Assembly (NCBI GenBank): GCA_017165825.1
Contig: CM029379.1
Span: 25,788,257 to 25,852,256 of the forward strand
DNA: 64,000 nt
Reading direction: 5' to 3'
DNA from: Hepsetus odoe
Lineage: Eukaryota > Chordata > Actinopteri > Characiformes > Hepsetidae
Position numbers and translations under genes: made by a program. A model generated the notes under the pieces. The model made no database searches. It saw nothing but the letters and a program-made list of their open reading frames with translations, and had not been told where the DNA came from. Shown here one piece after another: positions 45,841 to 57,982 of the stretch; position 1 is the stretch's first letter; the number at the start of each line of letters is the position of its first letter.

Positions 45841-46061
45841 GACTGTGTTCTCTGGCCACTGTGTGTTGTTTCCTAGCGGGAATGGACCTGCTGCACCGGG
45901 TTTCGATGCTTCCTGACCGCGTGGACGGCACCCTGGGCTGGTCACTCTACCTGGCCCTTATCTCTTCTCCTCTGCACATGATGGCTGCTGCCCTGCTGGT
46001 GTGGGCTGCACGAAGCCACAGCAAGAATTACTACCGTATGACAGCATATCGGGTGGCCTAG
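42961..46061 (+). CDS. cldnd1: Claudin domain-containing protein 1
   Basis: Four coding exons join in phase 1 at each junction: 42,961-43,252; 44,658-44,765; 45,025-45,162; 45,841-46,061. The product is 252 aa (human about 253). Four membrane segments are visible: residues about 6-28 (YATALVIACVLSALATVYLS), about 140-162 (LLPLVSLGLVVLGGLVGFCA), about 176-200 (LLHLLAGLCSLATVCCFLAG) and about 214-238. The first extracellular loop has the claudin-like GLWWRC block and two N-glycosylation sites (NAS near 45, NGT near 78). The C-terminus AYRVA matches the family. It is a four-pass junction-associated membrane protein. The duplicate status (a or b copy of teleosts) cannot be decided here. Confidence 0.93.
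45269..45313 (+). repeat. (TG)n microsatellite in CLDND1 intron 3
   Basis: About 22 TG units, starting roughly 107 nt after the exon 3 donor. Confidence 0.95.
45780..45838 (+). repeat. (TC)n microsatellite forming the CLDND1 exon 4 polypyrimidine tract
   Basis: About 29 TC units run directly into the CAG of the exon 4 acceptor (exon starts 45,841). The repeat therefore is the splice-site pyrimidine tract. Confidence 0.95.
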
Positions 46062-46191
46062 AACCTGTCCATCAACTAGTTATACGGCAGGTAGTCCTTT
46101 GTAAGGCTGCAAACAAAAATTTCATTTTATAATCAGTGACTCCTTTAACTATTATCATTTCATCTTTGCAACTAAACCATAGGCACCAGAT

Positions 46192-46197
46192 AATAAA
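46192..46197 (+). terminator. Candidate CLDND1 polyadenylation signal
   Basis: AATAAA lies 131 bases after the CLDND1 stop. Other signals further right may also be used. Confidence 0.45.
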
Positions 46198-46199
46198 AG

Positions 46200-49100
46200 C
46201 ATCCCTGGCCCACATGAAAACATAAAAAACCTAATTGCAAAAAATGTAATATTAAGTCTACATAACATTTCAAACACTAAAGTATTCTTTTTGTATTCAG
46301 ATATCCATGATGGACAAATTCCACTCGATATTAAAGGGAAACGTTCTATTCGAACATGGACTGAAATAGTAAATGTAACAGTTTGGCCTAAAAGTTGTGA
46401 AACATTAAAGTCGATGTGATCTTTTAAATGATCAAAACATTTTGTCAAATTGGTTTAGACGTGTGGAATCCAAGCAACCCTATGGTCAGGAGCCCACAGG
46501 TCCAACATTGAGCAGCTGATGTTTCCATATTGAAAAGCCAGCCCTCCATAAATCCTGCTGTGTTTCACAACCAGAATGATTGTGTGGATTATTAAAGAGA
46601 TTTTTAGCAATTGCTTTCCCACACATCATCAGAAATGAATCAAACTAAATAATGGTCGCAGCCCTAATTTCAATCACGTCTTTGATTTCTTCCGTCGTGC
46701 CATGGAGCTCATAGTCACGGGTCACCGATCACCGTTTTGGTCTTAAATTAGCAACCAAGATGGCTGAGCTCACAGGCTAAAGCTGCTAGCTTTTGTGAGT
46801 TATTGCCGATATTACATATCCATGTTTGTGCGTGTTTGCTGGGTGTGATAAAGAAATTTGTGAATCAGTCAGTGAAATCATTTCCATTTCATCATCTATC
46901 GCCCGTTTTGACTTAACCCAGGCTGTAATGCTTTAATCGCTTCACTCCATTTACGGTCCAGAGTTGTGTGAAAGTGGCTAAAATATGTATAATGGCTTTA
47001 AAAGAGCATTTCCTTCCAGAAGCTAACAGTTTTTTGCCAACAGTAAATGCACAAGAAAAGCAATCAGGGCTTGCGCAAAAATCATGCTGATGGGTGGCTA
47101 CCAGTTTCCGTTCATTTTAATGTATTAAAATCAGAGATATTCATCATCCCAAAAACTTCTCTCAAACCTCTCCAAAATTTGTTCGTTCAGGTGGAGCAGA
47201 ATTGTGGATGTGGTTTAGTGGTTAAATGAGTTGATTTAAAGAGAAGTAAAAACATGTTTCTGCTGATCCACCACTCCTGGGGTCAGTCGAGCACTGAGGA
47301 CATTTTATGTTTTGCTGAGCTGTTCTTTTTCAGCAGTTTCTAGCGCTGTATTTCATGAGCACAGGCCATCAATTGAACAAAATCACAGAACACAAGTCGG
47401 GAGTCTGGACTTCTGCCAAAGAATGAACCCCATCATGGCTGTATCCGTGACACAAGCCCCAGTCACTTTAGGCTGCATATAGACACATAGGTTTGATCCC
47501 CGATAGAGGATTACAAGGTAAATGTGAGATGCTTATTGGCTAAAGTTTATTTTTTCATTGTTGCAGGACTGCATTAAAGTCTTAATATGCTTAGTGGACT
47601 GTTAACTGGAAACAGGTGTCCCAGGCTTTTCTCATGCGAAATGTGAGACATATGTTTCATTAACCAGCACAATGTGGTAAAGGAGCACAAACAGAGCTTA
47701 GCACAAAGTTTCAGACATAAAATCCAACAATGCACGAATCGTTGTCATGATGCATTTTATTATTGTTGTATTATTTATTACTTTTGTCTTGCTTTAGAAT
47801 TAGGTTGCGTTTTCTGTATGTCAGATAGTTGTTTTTTTTTTTACTTTTTACAATATAATCCAAGTAACACTAAAACCTAATCTCCTATTTATTCATTTTA
47901 GTTATTTAGTTATATTTATTCCCTTATTTATGAATGATATTTATTTACTCTTGTATTTTTGTACTTGGCACAGTCGTCTACTTTCAATACGCCTTTCTTT
48001 TTGACACCAGATCTTGTTTTCATAACTTCATGTCACTTTAAGTGAATGATGGGTGAGGACAGTGTTGGAACAGCCTGGTAAAAAGTGAAGTTCCTGTGTT
48101 TGGTGTGCGGTAAATCCAGCATTTTGAATGTACGGCGTTAACGTGCAAAGCGGTGTCTTCCCCTTTGTGAGCTTTCTCCCTGAGTTTTGGATCCGGCTTA
48201 TATAACTGCTAATGCCTGAACCTGCATTTGTACCAAGTGGTGGAAAAATATTTTAACTCCAGTAAAATAACTTTTTTTATTAAAAGGCTGTCATGTCTTG
48301 TATGTTCTTGTTCCACTCTCATTTTCTGCTCATGAGCTCTTGATTAGAAATATGAAAAAGTCCTTTACAGACAGGATGTTGCACCAGAAAGTTCACGGTG
48401 AGATTAGACACTAGAGGGTGATCATGGGTCCAAAGTGAATGGAGGCCAATCGAGCTTTGGTGTAAAATTGTCATTTATAATAAATAGTTAATAATTTCAG
48501 TGTTTACACCTGCAGTTATAGGATCCAGCGCTTTAGATTATTTTAACAAATATTAAGCCTAACTATAAGCAGGCCATCTGACTGACCTTTCAGCAGTCAG
48601 TTGCAGTAATTCTAGCATAAAGTGGTATTTATTATTTTTGTGATTCATTTTGTTTAATCTACTTTCTCAAAAATGAAAGAATGTTCTTTTGTGAATGACT
48701 AGAAACCTCGTGATAAACATTTGAAGCTGTTCAGCGTAATTCATTTCAAGCCTTTTGTGACAGTAAAAACATTCTATTTTTTCCATGCAATACATTCTAT
48801 TTTCTTATAAATGAAAGGAAGTTGTGTGAAATACTAGAAACTCTGCATTAATTTTTTTTTTTCCCTTTCAGCTTCTTTCAGGAGGTAATCCTAGCATGCA
48901 TCTGCCCCAAACTATAATTATAAAAATAAAGAGATATAATGACACTAAAGGTGAGATCATTTAATTTAATATAATTTAAGAGCCCATTTAATTGATTTTC
49001 CTACGCAAAATAAAACACTCATTCGCTTCTGAAGCCAGTGCCTGTGTTTTTCTTTAAGTAAACAAACAAACCAAAAAAAAAAAAACCTTTTTAGCATTAT

Positions 49101-49250
49101 ATTCTCATGTTTCTCGCTTCCTGGCACTGTCTCGGGCTTGGAAGCATGTCTGTAATAATGTACTCCATTTTCTTCTTTAGCTCTGATTTTTGGCCTCCAG
49201 CATTTCATCGCTTGTTTCTTGCATCCACCTGTTTTCTTTCTGGATCATCA
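46200..49250. other. Intergenic DNA between CLDND1 and the acy3-like gene; nothing recognised
   Basis: The two genes converge on this stretch, so it holds both 3' UTRs and spacer. It is AT-rich and no exon, RNA gene or clear repeat family was identified. Confidence 0.4.
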
Positions 49251-49257
49251 GTGTCTC

Positions 49258-52200
49258 TCATGTTCTGCTGCACCGGATGGCTGGAATCTCCACCTTTCTC
49301 CTCCTGGCCAGAGAGAGAGCCACACCCTTTTCATAGTAAGCAGACTCGTTTATGAAGAAAGGATAGAGCGGCTCTTTCCCTTTATACCGCACAGTTTCTC
49401 CAGAGAAGGAGAGGAACATGGGGTCTCCTGGGTGAAGGAGGCAGAAGTCCCTGTCCTGAGAGAGAAAGAGAGCGAGAGAAAGAGAGGATGCATCACCAGT
49501 GACTGGCCGTTCTCTGCAAAGTATTCGGTTTTATGACAAACCAGTTTTCCAGTGACTCCACTTTTTCTGGACTCATATTCAAGCAAAACACATTGGGAAT
49601 ACTGTTCATGGGAAGCCTCTCAGCAAAAAAAAGTCCTATCTAATGACAGGCCACATGATGTCTTCTAACCATTAGTCTCATAGTCTGGTGTAAAGTTAGT
49701 AAGCATATGAGAACACAAAGGTAACTGATGATGTTTCTGCAGTAAGTAAGAGATAAACCTGTAGGTCAGGATGAACGGCGGCTGTGATGCTGTGAGTGCG
49801 AGGATCTCGGGGATAATCGATATTCTTCACCAGCGTATAAACATCCACCGATCCGCCTTCAAAATGAGCACCTAAAGAGGACAGAGAAGGTCTCAAAGAG
49901 GGCAGGCAGGGTTGGCCAGGAGTGCATGTTTTGCAGTGTCCGGGTACCACCAGTGGTGTGCTGAGTTTTCAGCTATCTGTACTTTTACTGTTATTCTCTT
50001 TAGTCCATTTCAGAGCCAGGATTTTTATTCCTTTCCTTCAGCACAGTTGTGAGCCTGCACTTTTCCCCTTGTACTTAAGCTTTTGTGTCATTTTCAGTCC
50101 TGTCCCTGTCGGACCACTTTAAATGATTGTTTCTTGTTTGTTAAGCCAATGCGGAAACCTTTACATGAAGCATTCCGTTCATGCATGAAGCAGTAAAGAA
50201 ACAGGAGCAGATGATAACATGTGATCAGGTAGTGATTAGTAAAGTGGCGAGGCTGAAGTGGCTGAGACACCTTTTTCTAGTATCTTCATATTTGGATATA
50301 ATCGTTTATGTGTGGCAAACAGCTGTGTATATATTCTACACTATTTGGCGTGTTTTTGAGCAGAGAAATGGATCTGTTTCTAGGCATGCCATACTCATCT
50401 AGCTGTTCCTTTGAGCTTTATCTGGGCAAACGTGACACCACTTTGAAAATCTTAACAGATTTCTAAAGGAAACAATAGCAATTCAGGTCAAATCGAAAGT
50501 GCACATGGGCCAACGTTCACTACACCCTGCTTAGTAGTGTAATCACATTGATACCTGAGTTAAAGAGGCGAACCCAGTCCAGAGTTAGCTGAACTCCCTC
50601 TTGTGTGGCAGTGAAGACATTAGCTCTGATCAGACCATGAGGCTGAGGGCCGATCTCCATCGCTGCAGGGCCAAAAAGATCAGATAATCAATGAACCTCT
50701 GAGGTGTTAACAAAGGTACATAATAGAGATTATATATAGATTTAAATGTACTATGAGGAGAATCAATAAAACATCTTTCGGGTCCAATATGGCACCAATA
50801 TGGAGTGAAATATAGAGACACCAGGATTGCTGCAAGGAGGCAGCACCTATTTTCAGCTTTTTTCAATTAATAAAATTGCAATAATATCATATTTGTGGTA
50901 AAAATATTATGATAGTGTCTTAGAAATTCCCATCTATAGTATAAAACTGCATCTCTGGCACCTTTCAGTTTGCAGAATTCATCAGAAATCCATGTTTTTT
51001 ATTATCATGTGCCTAAACTAAATCAGCAGTTGGTCACTGCAAATCTATGTTAGATTTGAGTTGATTGCTAGATTAGTTAGATTTGATTTTCAAGAGTGTG
51101 TTTTCTGCCCTGTCCTCGGAGCAGAGTTTTTAGAATGTCTTTTCTAACGTTAGACCTTATTCTGTTCATCAAGATGCAATTTTATAAAAGGAGGGTTTTT
51201 TAATTACCACTGCAGTGAGGATTCCTCTCACACTCTACTAAGACTGCAAGAGGAAGCCCCGAACACAAAATATCACAGGTTCTTATTCACGTCTGTGGTT
51301 ACCGCCCTTGCTCCCCAGTGCAGAGCATGGCCCCCCCCCCCCCTTCCTGTCCTCCATTCCTTTAGAGTCTGCACGATTAGGTCTCTCTCTGGCTCCTCGC
51401 TCCCCCTTATCTTTCTACGCCCTTGCACACTCTGCGCATCCCGTCAACCACGTCTTGCAGGAACCTTCTGATTTCTCCCTCACGTGACCTGCTTATCCCT
51501 CTGTCTCACTCCTTTTCTGAAACTGTTTTCGCTACATTAGAAGGTTTGAAGAAACAATTTTTTGCCTCCACAATCTTTAGAGCCAACAAAATTCCAATGA
51601 AATAGAGTATAGGCCATAAATTAAGAAATCTGCATAACTCCACAGATTGCTTGAGTCAGCGCAGCAGTTTCTGAGTCACTCAGATGGTAAAGCTTTCTGG
51701 GCCCTGAGTGGAAAAGTGGCAATTCAGCCAAAACTGCAGTCTTGAGTAATAATGAATAACCTCCAGTAGAGGCCTTTTAACATTAGAGCAGTAATGTTAA
51801 AAACACACACAGACATAACAGTCTGCAAGAGATGCTACAGGAATACTCCAGTCTATTTAACCGAGCTCAACAGAAAAAGAACTGAAGAAAAAAAAAAAAG
51901 AGACTCCTTTCCTTATTTGGTATTTTTTCTACGCGGTGGCTTTTTCATTCTCTTCGTTTGTTGTAAAGCATCAGAATGTGCTTTTATTTTATGCATTAAA
52001 TCGGGCTTTTCAGATCATCTCAGAATTATGAATATTTGAGAGAATGAGGGAGAGAGACTGAGAGGGCAGCTAAAGAAAGAGGCAAAGAGGAAAAGAGAAT
52101 AAAGCAGAGAGGGAAATAGGGAGGGGCAAAGCAATGACCTTGCGATTCCACTATCTGGCCACTTTATTACAAACACCTAGTGATTCCATCCACTTTATTA

Positions 52201-53807
52201 GAGACCAATTCCAATTCCACTTTATTAGAAACACCTTTCACTCAATGGTTGCAGGACTGCTGTATTGTTTTTGTTGCAGGGGTTTAACACATCAGGGTCT
52301 CTGTTCCTAAACTAAACTGTCCATTAAAGAGTCTTCCCTGCAATAAAAACAGCTGCACTGATCTCTGATCAGTTTGTAACTCACCAAAGCCATGTTTTCC
52401 CACTGAATCAAGTGAGTAGGCTTCACTAGGGGCGAGGTCATAGTGGATGTATCTCACTGGGATGGTGGCCATTTCTCTCTGCAGTGCACACACACACACA
52501 CACACACACACAGAGGAACATCAGGCAGCCAATAGGATGTTTATATTAGACCCTGTTTCATCAGGCTGTTTCTGTAAAGCCTGTAAGCTTCTTGCCTGCA
52601 GGTGTTTGCAGATGTGCAGGCATATCCAGTCACTGTCTGAGTATGTGATGAGGCACAGGCCCATGTTGGAAGTGGTGTTGTGTAGATCACAGATCAGATC
52701 CACAGCCTGAGCAGAACCTTTTGGACCGAGCACGGCATTCAGCTCCTGAGAATGAATAATTTCATATGGAGTCTGCTCAGAGAGAGAAAGACTGAGAGAG
52801 ATGGGCCAATGAAAAAAGAGGGAGAAAGGGCATGGGGGGGGGTTGAGAAAAAAATTAATTTTCCTTCCTAAATCTGCCATTTATAGAATTCCCCCATGTT
52901 CACCCAAGAGTGAAAGGAAAAAAGCACCAATCATTGCAATACAACAGAAAAGATTAGACCTCAATCACAGTGTGAACACAACGCTTTCTCACTGCAACCT
53001 TTTAAACTGTCCAAATCAAACTTTATAAATGTTACAGCCAATAAGAAGCTTTAAAAACTGGAAGCACATCACAGCTTACAACATACACTCCCAGCATTAC
53101 AGCATATTTATCCATACCTAAAGTAAAATTCAGTAAAAGGCCTTTTTTTCTGATTTGAGTGTGCCTTAAGTTTTATATATATATATAAATGTATTTTTAT
53201 CAATTTACAAAATGCAAAGGGAGCGAACAAAAGAAAAATCTAAATCAGATCAATATTTGGTGTTTCTACCTTTTGCCTTCATACCAGCATCAGTTCTTCT
53301 GGCCCCACAGAGCCCTGATCTCCACATCATCCAGTGTGTCTGGATCACATGAAGAGACAGAAGGATGTGAGGAAGCTACATCCACAGAAGATCTGTGGTC
53401 AGTTCTCCAAGATGTTTGGAACGACCTACCGGCCGAGCTCCTTCAAAAACCGTGTGCAAGTGTACCTAGAAGAATTGGTGCTGTTTTGAAGGCAAAGGGT
53501 GGTCACACCAAATATTGATTTGATTTAGATTCTCTTTTGTTCATTCACTGCATTTTGTTGATTGATGAAAATAAATTATTAACACTTGCATTTCTGAAAG
53601 CATTCTTTGTTTGCAGCGTTTTTTCCAAACCTGCCTAAAAAAAAATTTGCACAGTAGTGTGTATATAAATATATATATATATATAATTTCTTGAGTTTGG
53701 CAAAGCTCCAGAAAAAGAGAGAGAGAAATAAACAGAGAATGGGAATTTTTCTTGTATATGAAGCTCTGTGTTTATGGTGGAATATGTTATGCTAATTATT
53801 CTTCATC

Positions 53808-53866
<59 letters not shown>

Positions 53867-54148
53867 TGAGTGAGTGAGTGAGTGAGTGAGTGCGTGTGTG
53901 CCCCACCTCAGCATGGACTGTGTGAAGCAGCGGTTTAGGTCTGTCTCAGTGTATCTCACACACCGTGCCACAGCACGTGGATTAGACATCACCGTTACCA
54001 CGGTAACTGGCTCCAACACCTCACCCTTCCTCTTTTTCTTCAGTCTTTCATGAACCAGGTAGACCCCTGAGAGCTCGTTGCCATGTGTACCGCCACACAC
54101 TGCCACACGTAATAAAGCTGGCAGAGTTACCAGGTCCTCCTGAGTCAT
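49258..54148 (-). CDS. acy3: Aspartoacylase-family zinc deacylase, closest to ACY3
   Basis: Six coding exons join in phase: 54,148-53,907; 52,791-52,596; 52,478-52,385; 50,662-50,555; 49,871-49,759; 49,455-49,258. This gives 316 aa (human ACY3 319, ASPA 313). Zinc and catalytic residues are present: GGTHGNE (His22, Glu25), DLNR (Asn72, Arg73), DLHNTT (His118) and MEIGPQPHG (Glu180). The choice of ACY3 rests on SGVYLV, LNAVLGPK, a C-K-H-L-Q block and SLDSVGKHGFG; NPRAV and IDYPRD are more ASPA-like, so the paralog call is not final. ACY3 deacetylates N-acetyl aromatic amino acids and mercapturates in the cytosol; ASPA acts on N-acetylaspartate. The exon 2 donor is GC (CTGCAG|GCAAGA). The start at 54,148 gives family-typical length; an alternative start is at 57,658. 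Confidence 0.88.
52487..52512 (+). repeat. (CA)n microsatellite at an acy3 3' splice site
   Basis: About 13 CA units. On the gene's strand the (TG)n run ends 8 nt before the exon 3 acceptor (exon starts 52,478). Confidence 0.95.
53165..53650 (+). mobile_element. Tc1/mariner fragment, relative of the 4.5 kb element
   Basis: Outer sequence (TTTATCAATTTACAAAATGC, CAATATTTGGTGTTTCTACC, CACACCAAATATTGATTTGA, AACCTGCCTAAAA) matches the 4,456-5,014 element. The plus strand still encodes the transposase C-terminus: TEDLWSVLQDVWNDLPAEL and CASVPRRIGAVLKAKGGHT. It lies in acy3 intron 1. Confidence 0.75.
53808..53892 (+). repeat. (TG)n and (GTGA)n microsatellite after the acy3 exon 1 donor
   Basis: About 28 TG units, then about eight TGAG units. 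The array begins roughly 15 nt downstream (gene sense) of the donor at 53,906-53,905. Confidence 0.95.
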
Positions 54149-54195
54149 ATGATCACAACAAGTAGTCACACATCTGTACATCAACTGTTAATCAT

Positions 54196-57030
54196 ACCTG
54201 ACAGAACAACTGTTCATCACACCTATACCTCACACCTGACAGTGTATCTGTTCATCACACCTATACCTCACACCTGACAGTGTATCTGTTCATCACACCT
54301 ATACCTCACACCTGACAGTGTATCTGTTCATCACACCTATACCTCACACCTGACAGTGTATCTGTTCATCACACCTATACCTCACACCTGACAGTGTATC
54401 TGTTCATCACACCTATACCTCACACCTGACAGTGTATCTGTTCATCACACCTATACCTCACACCTGACAGTGTATCTGTTCATCACACCTATACCTCACA
54501 CCTGACAGTGTATCTGTTCATCACACCTATACCTCACACCTGACAGTGTATCTGTTCATCACACCTATACCTCACACCTGACAGTGTATCTGTTCATCAC
54601 ACCTATACCTCACACCTGACAGTGTATCTGTTCATCACACCTATACCTCACACCTGACAGTGTATCTGTTCATCACACCTATACCTCACACCTGACAGTG
54701 TATCTGTTCATCACACCTATACCTCACACCTGACAGTGTATCTGTTCATCACACCTATACCTCACACCTGACAGTGTATCTGTTCATCACACCTATACCT
54801 CACACCTGACAGTGTATCTGTTCATCACACCTATACCTCACACCTGACAGTGTATCTGTTCATCACACCTATACCTCACACCTGACAGTGTATCTGTTCA
54901 TCACACCTATACCTCACACCTGACAGTGTATCTGTTCATCACACCTATACCTCACACCTGACAGTGTATCTGTTCATCACACCTATACCTCACACCTGAC
55001 AGTGTATCTGTTCATCACACCTATACCTCACACCTGACAGTGTATCTGTTCATCACACCTATACCTCACACCTGACAGTGTATCTGTTCATCACACCTAT
55101 ACCTCACACCTGACAGTGTATCTGTTCATCACACCTATACCTCACACCTGACAGTGTATCTGTTCATCACACCTATACCTCACACCTGACAGTGTATCTG
55201 TTCATCACACCTATACCTCACACCTGACAGTGTATCTGTTCATCACACCTATACCTCACACCTGACAGTGTATCTGTTCATCACACCTATACCTCACACC
55301 TGACAGTGTATCTGTTCATCACACCTATACCTCACACCTGACAGTGTATCTGTTCATCACACCTATACCTCACACCTGACAGTGTATCTGTTCATCACAC
55401 CTATACCTCACACCTGACAGTGTATCTGTTCATCACACCTATACCTCACACCTGACAGTGTATCTGTTCATCACACCTATACCTCACACCTGACAGTGTA
55501 TCTGTTCATCACACCTATACCTCACACCTGACAGTGTATCTGTTCATCACACCTATACCTCACACCTGACAGTGTATCTGTTCATCACACCTATACCTCA
55601 CACCTGACAGTGTATCTGTTCATCACACCTATACCTCACACCTGACAGTGTATCTGTTCATCACACCTATACCTCACACCTGACAGTGTATCTGTTCATC
55701 ACACCTATACCTCACACCTGACAGTGTATCTGTTCATCACACCTATACCTCACACCTGACAGTGTATCTGTTCATCACACCTATACCTCACACCTGACAG
55801 TGTATCTGTTCATCACACCTATACCTCACACCTGACAGTGTATCTGTTCATCACACCTATACCTCACACCTGACAGTGTATCTGTTCATCACACCTATAC
55901 CTCACACCTGACAGTGTATCTGTTCATCACACCTATACCTCACACCTGACAGTGTATCTGTTCATCACACCTATACCTCACACCTGACAGTGTATCTGTT
56001 CATCACACCTATACCTCACACCTGACAGTGTATCTGTTCATCACACCTATACCTCACACCTGACAGTGTATCTGTTCATCACACCTATACCTCACACCTG
56101 ACAGTGTATCTGTTCATCACACCTATACCTCACACCTGACAGTGTATCTGTTCATCACACCTATACCTCACACCTGACAGTGTATCTGTTCATCACACCT
56201 ATACCTCACACCTGACAGTGTATCTGTTCATCACACCTATACCTCACACCTGACAGTGTATCTGTTCATCACACCTATACCTCACACCTGACAGTGTATC
56301 TGTTCATCACACCTATACCTCACACCTGACAGTGTATCTGTTCATCACACCTATACCTCACACCTGACAGTGTATCTGTTCATCACACCTATACCTCACA
56401 CCTGACAGTGTATCTGTTCATCACACCTATACCTCACACCTGACAGTGTATCTGTTCATCACACCTATACCTCACACCTGACAGTGTATCTGTTCATCAC
56501 ACCTATACCTCACACCTGACAGTGTATCTGTTCATCACACCTATACCTCACACCTGACAGTGTATCTGTTCATCACACCTATACCTCACACCTGACAGTG
56601 TATCTGTTCATCACACCTATACCTCACACCTGACAGTGTATCTGTTCATCACACCTATACCTCACACCTGACAGTGTATCTGTTCATCACACCTATACCT
56701 CACACCTGACAGTGTATCTGTTCATCACACCTATACCTCACACCTGACAGTGTATCTGTTCATCACACCTATACCTCACACCTGACAGTGTATCTGTTCA
56801 TCACACCTATACCTCACACCTGACAGTGTATCTGTTCATCACACCTATACCTCACACCTGACAGTGTATCTGTTCATCACACCTATACCTCACACCTGAC
56901 AGTGTATCTGCTCATCACACCTATACCTCACACCTGACAGTGTATCTGTTCATCACACCTATACCTCACACCTGACAGTGTATCTGTTCATCACACCTGT
57001 ACCTCCTACCTGACAGTATATCTGTTCATC
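54196..57030. repeat. 38-bp minisatellite, about 74 near-identical copies
   Basis: The period is exactly 38 bp: the text repeats every 1,140 bp in register with the 60-base lines. Almost every copy is identical by eye; exceptions are the first unit (ACAGAACAAC), one T-to-C change near 56,911 and the last one or two units. Each unit holds TCACACCT twice in the same orientation (AGGTGTGA on the minus strand, starts 13 and 25 bp apart) and one CACCTG. It is 2.8 kb long and sits just upstream of the acy3 coding start, inside the intron if the 57.6 kb first exon is used. Confidence 0.97.
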
Positions 57031-57500
57031 AAATCTACACATCACACTGGTACACCAGATCTGACATCACATCTGATCATGCATGTAACTCACATTAAAA
57101 CTGTACATGACTGCATGACTGTACACCACACCTCAGAGTATTTCTGTAAATAACACCTTTTCAACACATCTGAACATCAGACCTCTAACTTGTATCACAC
57201 CTGACATCACATCTGGCAACACGTCTGTATACACCTGCATGTCACATCTTAGAGCATGTTTGTACATTGCACTTGTATAACAGTTATGCATCACACCTGA
57301 CGTTACACCAGTATCTGTGCATCATACCTAACTTTATATCTGCACACTACACTAGACTTTATACCAGTATTTCATACCTGTACTTTACACCTCGCATTAC
57401 ACCTGTATTTCACATGAGACAATAAACCAGACATCGCACCCAGATTTTACATCTGCTATTACATCTGTCCGTTGAACCTGTAAATGAAAACTGACATCAT
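57031..57500. repeat. Degenerate flank related to the 38-bp array
   Basis: Words such as CATCACACCTGAC, ACACCTG, ACATCTG and CATCACAC recur irregularly without a fixed period. This looks like an old, diverged part of the same repeat or the simple sequence it arose from. Confidence 0.6.
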
Positions 57501-57622
57501 TTTTTACATCCAGGCTGTAAATCAGCCTATAATCTGTATGAAACCACAACAGAGCATTTACATACGTTGCCAATAAGGTGTATATAATAATAAGTTTTGA
57601 TCAGCAGCAGGTAAAGTCTTAC

Positions 57623-57658
57623 CTTATTCCTGAGATGGGAATGTCTTTCTCTGTCCAT
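57623..57658 (-). CDS. acy3: Candidate alternative first coding exon of acy3
   Basis: The minus strand has ATG followed by 11 codons (MDRERHSHLRNK) and a strong donor AATAAG|GTAAGA. Spliced to an acceptor-like CTCAG at 54,140 it joins in frame to EDLVTLPALLRVAV, giving 325 aa. The upstream sequence to about 57,800 could be its 5' UTR. It could also be a wholly non-coding exon, with translation starting at 54,148. Transcript data are needed to choose. Confidence 0.4.
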
Positions 57659-57867
57659 CACTCACACACACAACCCCAATCCCTGTGGCCAGAATGGACT
57701 CTCTGAACTGTGACCTGAGCTCTAACCCTGGTGCGCACACACTGCTACATCCCAACTGGACTCACTCAGAAGAGCAGTGTGCTAAATGTGCATGTGTGTA
57801 TGTGTGTGTATGTACTGGATGTCCACTTTCCACTTACTATTTTTTATCCCTTGCTCTGCAGCAGTTC

Positions 57868-57923
57868 TTCTCTCTCTCTCTCTCTCTGACCATTCTACTC
57901 TTTTTACTGACTCAGCATTTACA

Positions 57924-57979
<56 letters not shown>
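57868..57979 (+). repeat. (TC)n microsatellite tracts
   Basis: Two TC-rich runs (57,870-57,888 and about 57,924-57,979) separated by unique sequence, upstream of the acy3 candidate first exon. Confidence 0.9.

Positions 57980-57982
<3 letters not shown>

Noticed and set aside
54196..57030. CRISPR array
   Set aside because: The unit is a contiguous 38-bp tandem repeat with no variable spacers, in a vertebrate nuclear context.
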